Position numbers and translations under genes: made by a program. Positions 63,371 through 64,000 of a DNA stretch of 64,000 bases are shown here, piece after piece; within the stretch, counting starts at the first letter, position 1; the number at the start of each line of letters is the position of its first letter. Where the stretch lies: contig JAMPDP010000002.1 of the NCBI GenBank assembly GCA_023665605.1, forward strand, positions 1 through 64,000, in the 5' to 3' direction. The notes under the pieces are model-generated. The model made no database searches and was not told the origin of the DNA. It saw only the letters and a list, made by a program, of their open reading frames with translations. The stretch comes from Candidatus Amulumruptor caecigallinarius (GTDB taxonomy: Bacteria > Bacteroidota > Bacteroidia > Bacteroidales > Muribaculaceae).

Positions 63371-64000
63371 TCACTTTGTAAGCCCGCGTGCGCGAAGTAG
63401 AGCCGACGCATCGGGCTTGTGCCCGCGGAACTGCTCATAGAGCTTCATGGGGTCCTCTCTGCCACCCATCTCCAGAAGATGCTGGAACTTGGCGGCACTT
63501 ACAGGGTCAAAAACTCCCTTCTGCTCAAACATCTCGTAGCCGTCGCACTCCAGCACGGCAGCCCAGAGATAAGTATAGTAGCCGGAAGCATAACCCTCAT
63601 CACCGAAGATATGTTTAAAATAAGGTGAGCGGTAACGGAACGTTAGCTCTGCAGGCATCCCTAATTCGGTGGCTACCTGCTGTTCAAAGGCATCCACGTC
63701 AATGGCGGTACTGTCAGGCACAAGCTGACCCCACGACAGGTCAAGAAGAGCGGCACCGACAAGCTCGGTCATCATGAAGCCTTGGTTGTGTGTACGTGAG
63801 GCTACGATCTTCTCTACAAGCTCATCGGGAATCACTCGGCCCGTACGATAGTGGCGGGCATACTCCTTAAGCAACTCCGGCTCAAATGCCCAGTGCTCAT
63901 GTATCTGCGACGGAAACTCGACGAAATCGCGGTCTACCGATGTGCCAACCTGCGACGGCAGACCGGCGCGGGTGAGCATCCCGTGGAGCGCGTGGCCAAA
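63371..64000 (-). CDS. M3-family metallopeptidase (Dcp-like), C-terminal part
   Basis: The gene enters from beyond the window end. The visible 209 residues begin FGHALHG, the second half of the HEFGH zinc motif, followed by MLTRAGLPSQVGTSVDRDFVEFPSQIHEHWAFEP, the conserved segment holding the third zinc-ligand region in the M3 family, and later FGDEGYASGYYTYLWAAVLECDGYEMF. This matches peptidyl-dipeptidase Dcp or oligopeptidase A. An internal ATG at 63979 is not the real start. A signal peptide cannot be judged. Confidence 0.9.
   Translation of the reverse strand, partial: FGHALHGMLTRAGLPSQVGTSVDRDFVEFPSQIHEHWAFEPELLKEYARHYRTGRVIPDELVEKIVASRTHNQGFMMTELVGAALLDLSWGQLVPDSTAIDVDAFEQQVATELGMPAELTFRYRSPYFKHIFGDEGYASGYYTYLWAAVLECDGYEMFEQKGVFDPVSAAKFQHLLEMGGREDPMKLYEQFRGHKPDASALLRARGLTK

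Overview
The window reads as chromosome of a gut-type Bacteroidales bacterium, and Muribaculaceae (S24-7) is my best guess. The reasons are promoters of the Bacteroides form (TTG, 19-21 nt, TAnnTTTG), the type IX secretion genes sprA and porV, trp genes in the order B-E-G-D-C-F-A, a BioG-BioC fusion, a SerA with Lys where most have His, a DUF4250 gene and a urease operon. The family assignment is inference. No rRNA, tRNA, CRISPR array or prophage was recognised. Base composition is fairly GC-rich except for a visibly AT-richer patch at about 15.3-17.2 kb.

Layout. 0-0.7 kb: a broken transposase start and two strong hairpins. 0.7-3.4 kb: ureABC (minus strand) with an over-long UreB and no accessory genes in view. 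3.5-12.9 kb: a minus-strand run from one clear promoter, encoding a 1147-aa S1-like/AlbA_2 protein, then tilS, an exported dipeptide epimerase, dnaB and an OmpA-like/TPR lipoprotein, closed by an intrinsic terminator. 13.2-17 kb: a plug-only TonB-receptor-like protein divergent from a secreted retropepsin-like protease. 17.2-20 kb: nrdDG. 20.2-23.6 kb: exported histidine phosphatase, serC, serA. 23.8-30.5 kb: trp promoter, Trp-rich leader peptide, attenuator and trpBEGDCFA on the plus strand.

30.5-38 kb (minus): PASTA protein and rluD; porV, ispF and a membrane ferredoxin; an alanine-type symporter followed by metF. 37.6-48.8 kb (minus): ruvA, sprA, bioF, bioG-bioC and bioD, with stop/start overlaps tying sprA to the biotin genes. 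48.8-58 kb (minus): folC, DUF4250, dnaN, dnaQ-like exonuclease, coaBC, DUF4835, recN, rlmB and an N-carbamoylputrescine amidase-like enzyme. 58-64 kb (minus): split chromate transporter, a DcaP-like porin with a 153-bp MITE just upstream, a GH31 glycosidase and the C-terminal part of an M3 peptidase cut by the window end.

The best signals beyond routine annotation are: a complete ribosome-mediated attenuator in front of trpB (leader peptide with tandem Trp codons, antiterminator and terminator all visible); a MITE with perfect 13-bp inverted ends and an 8-bp target duplication, whose GTAA ends resemble IS66; the large AlbA_2 (Schlafen-type) protein translationally coupled to tilS; and the coupling of sprA to biotin synthesis.
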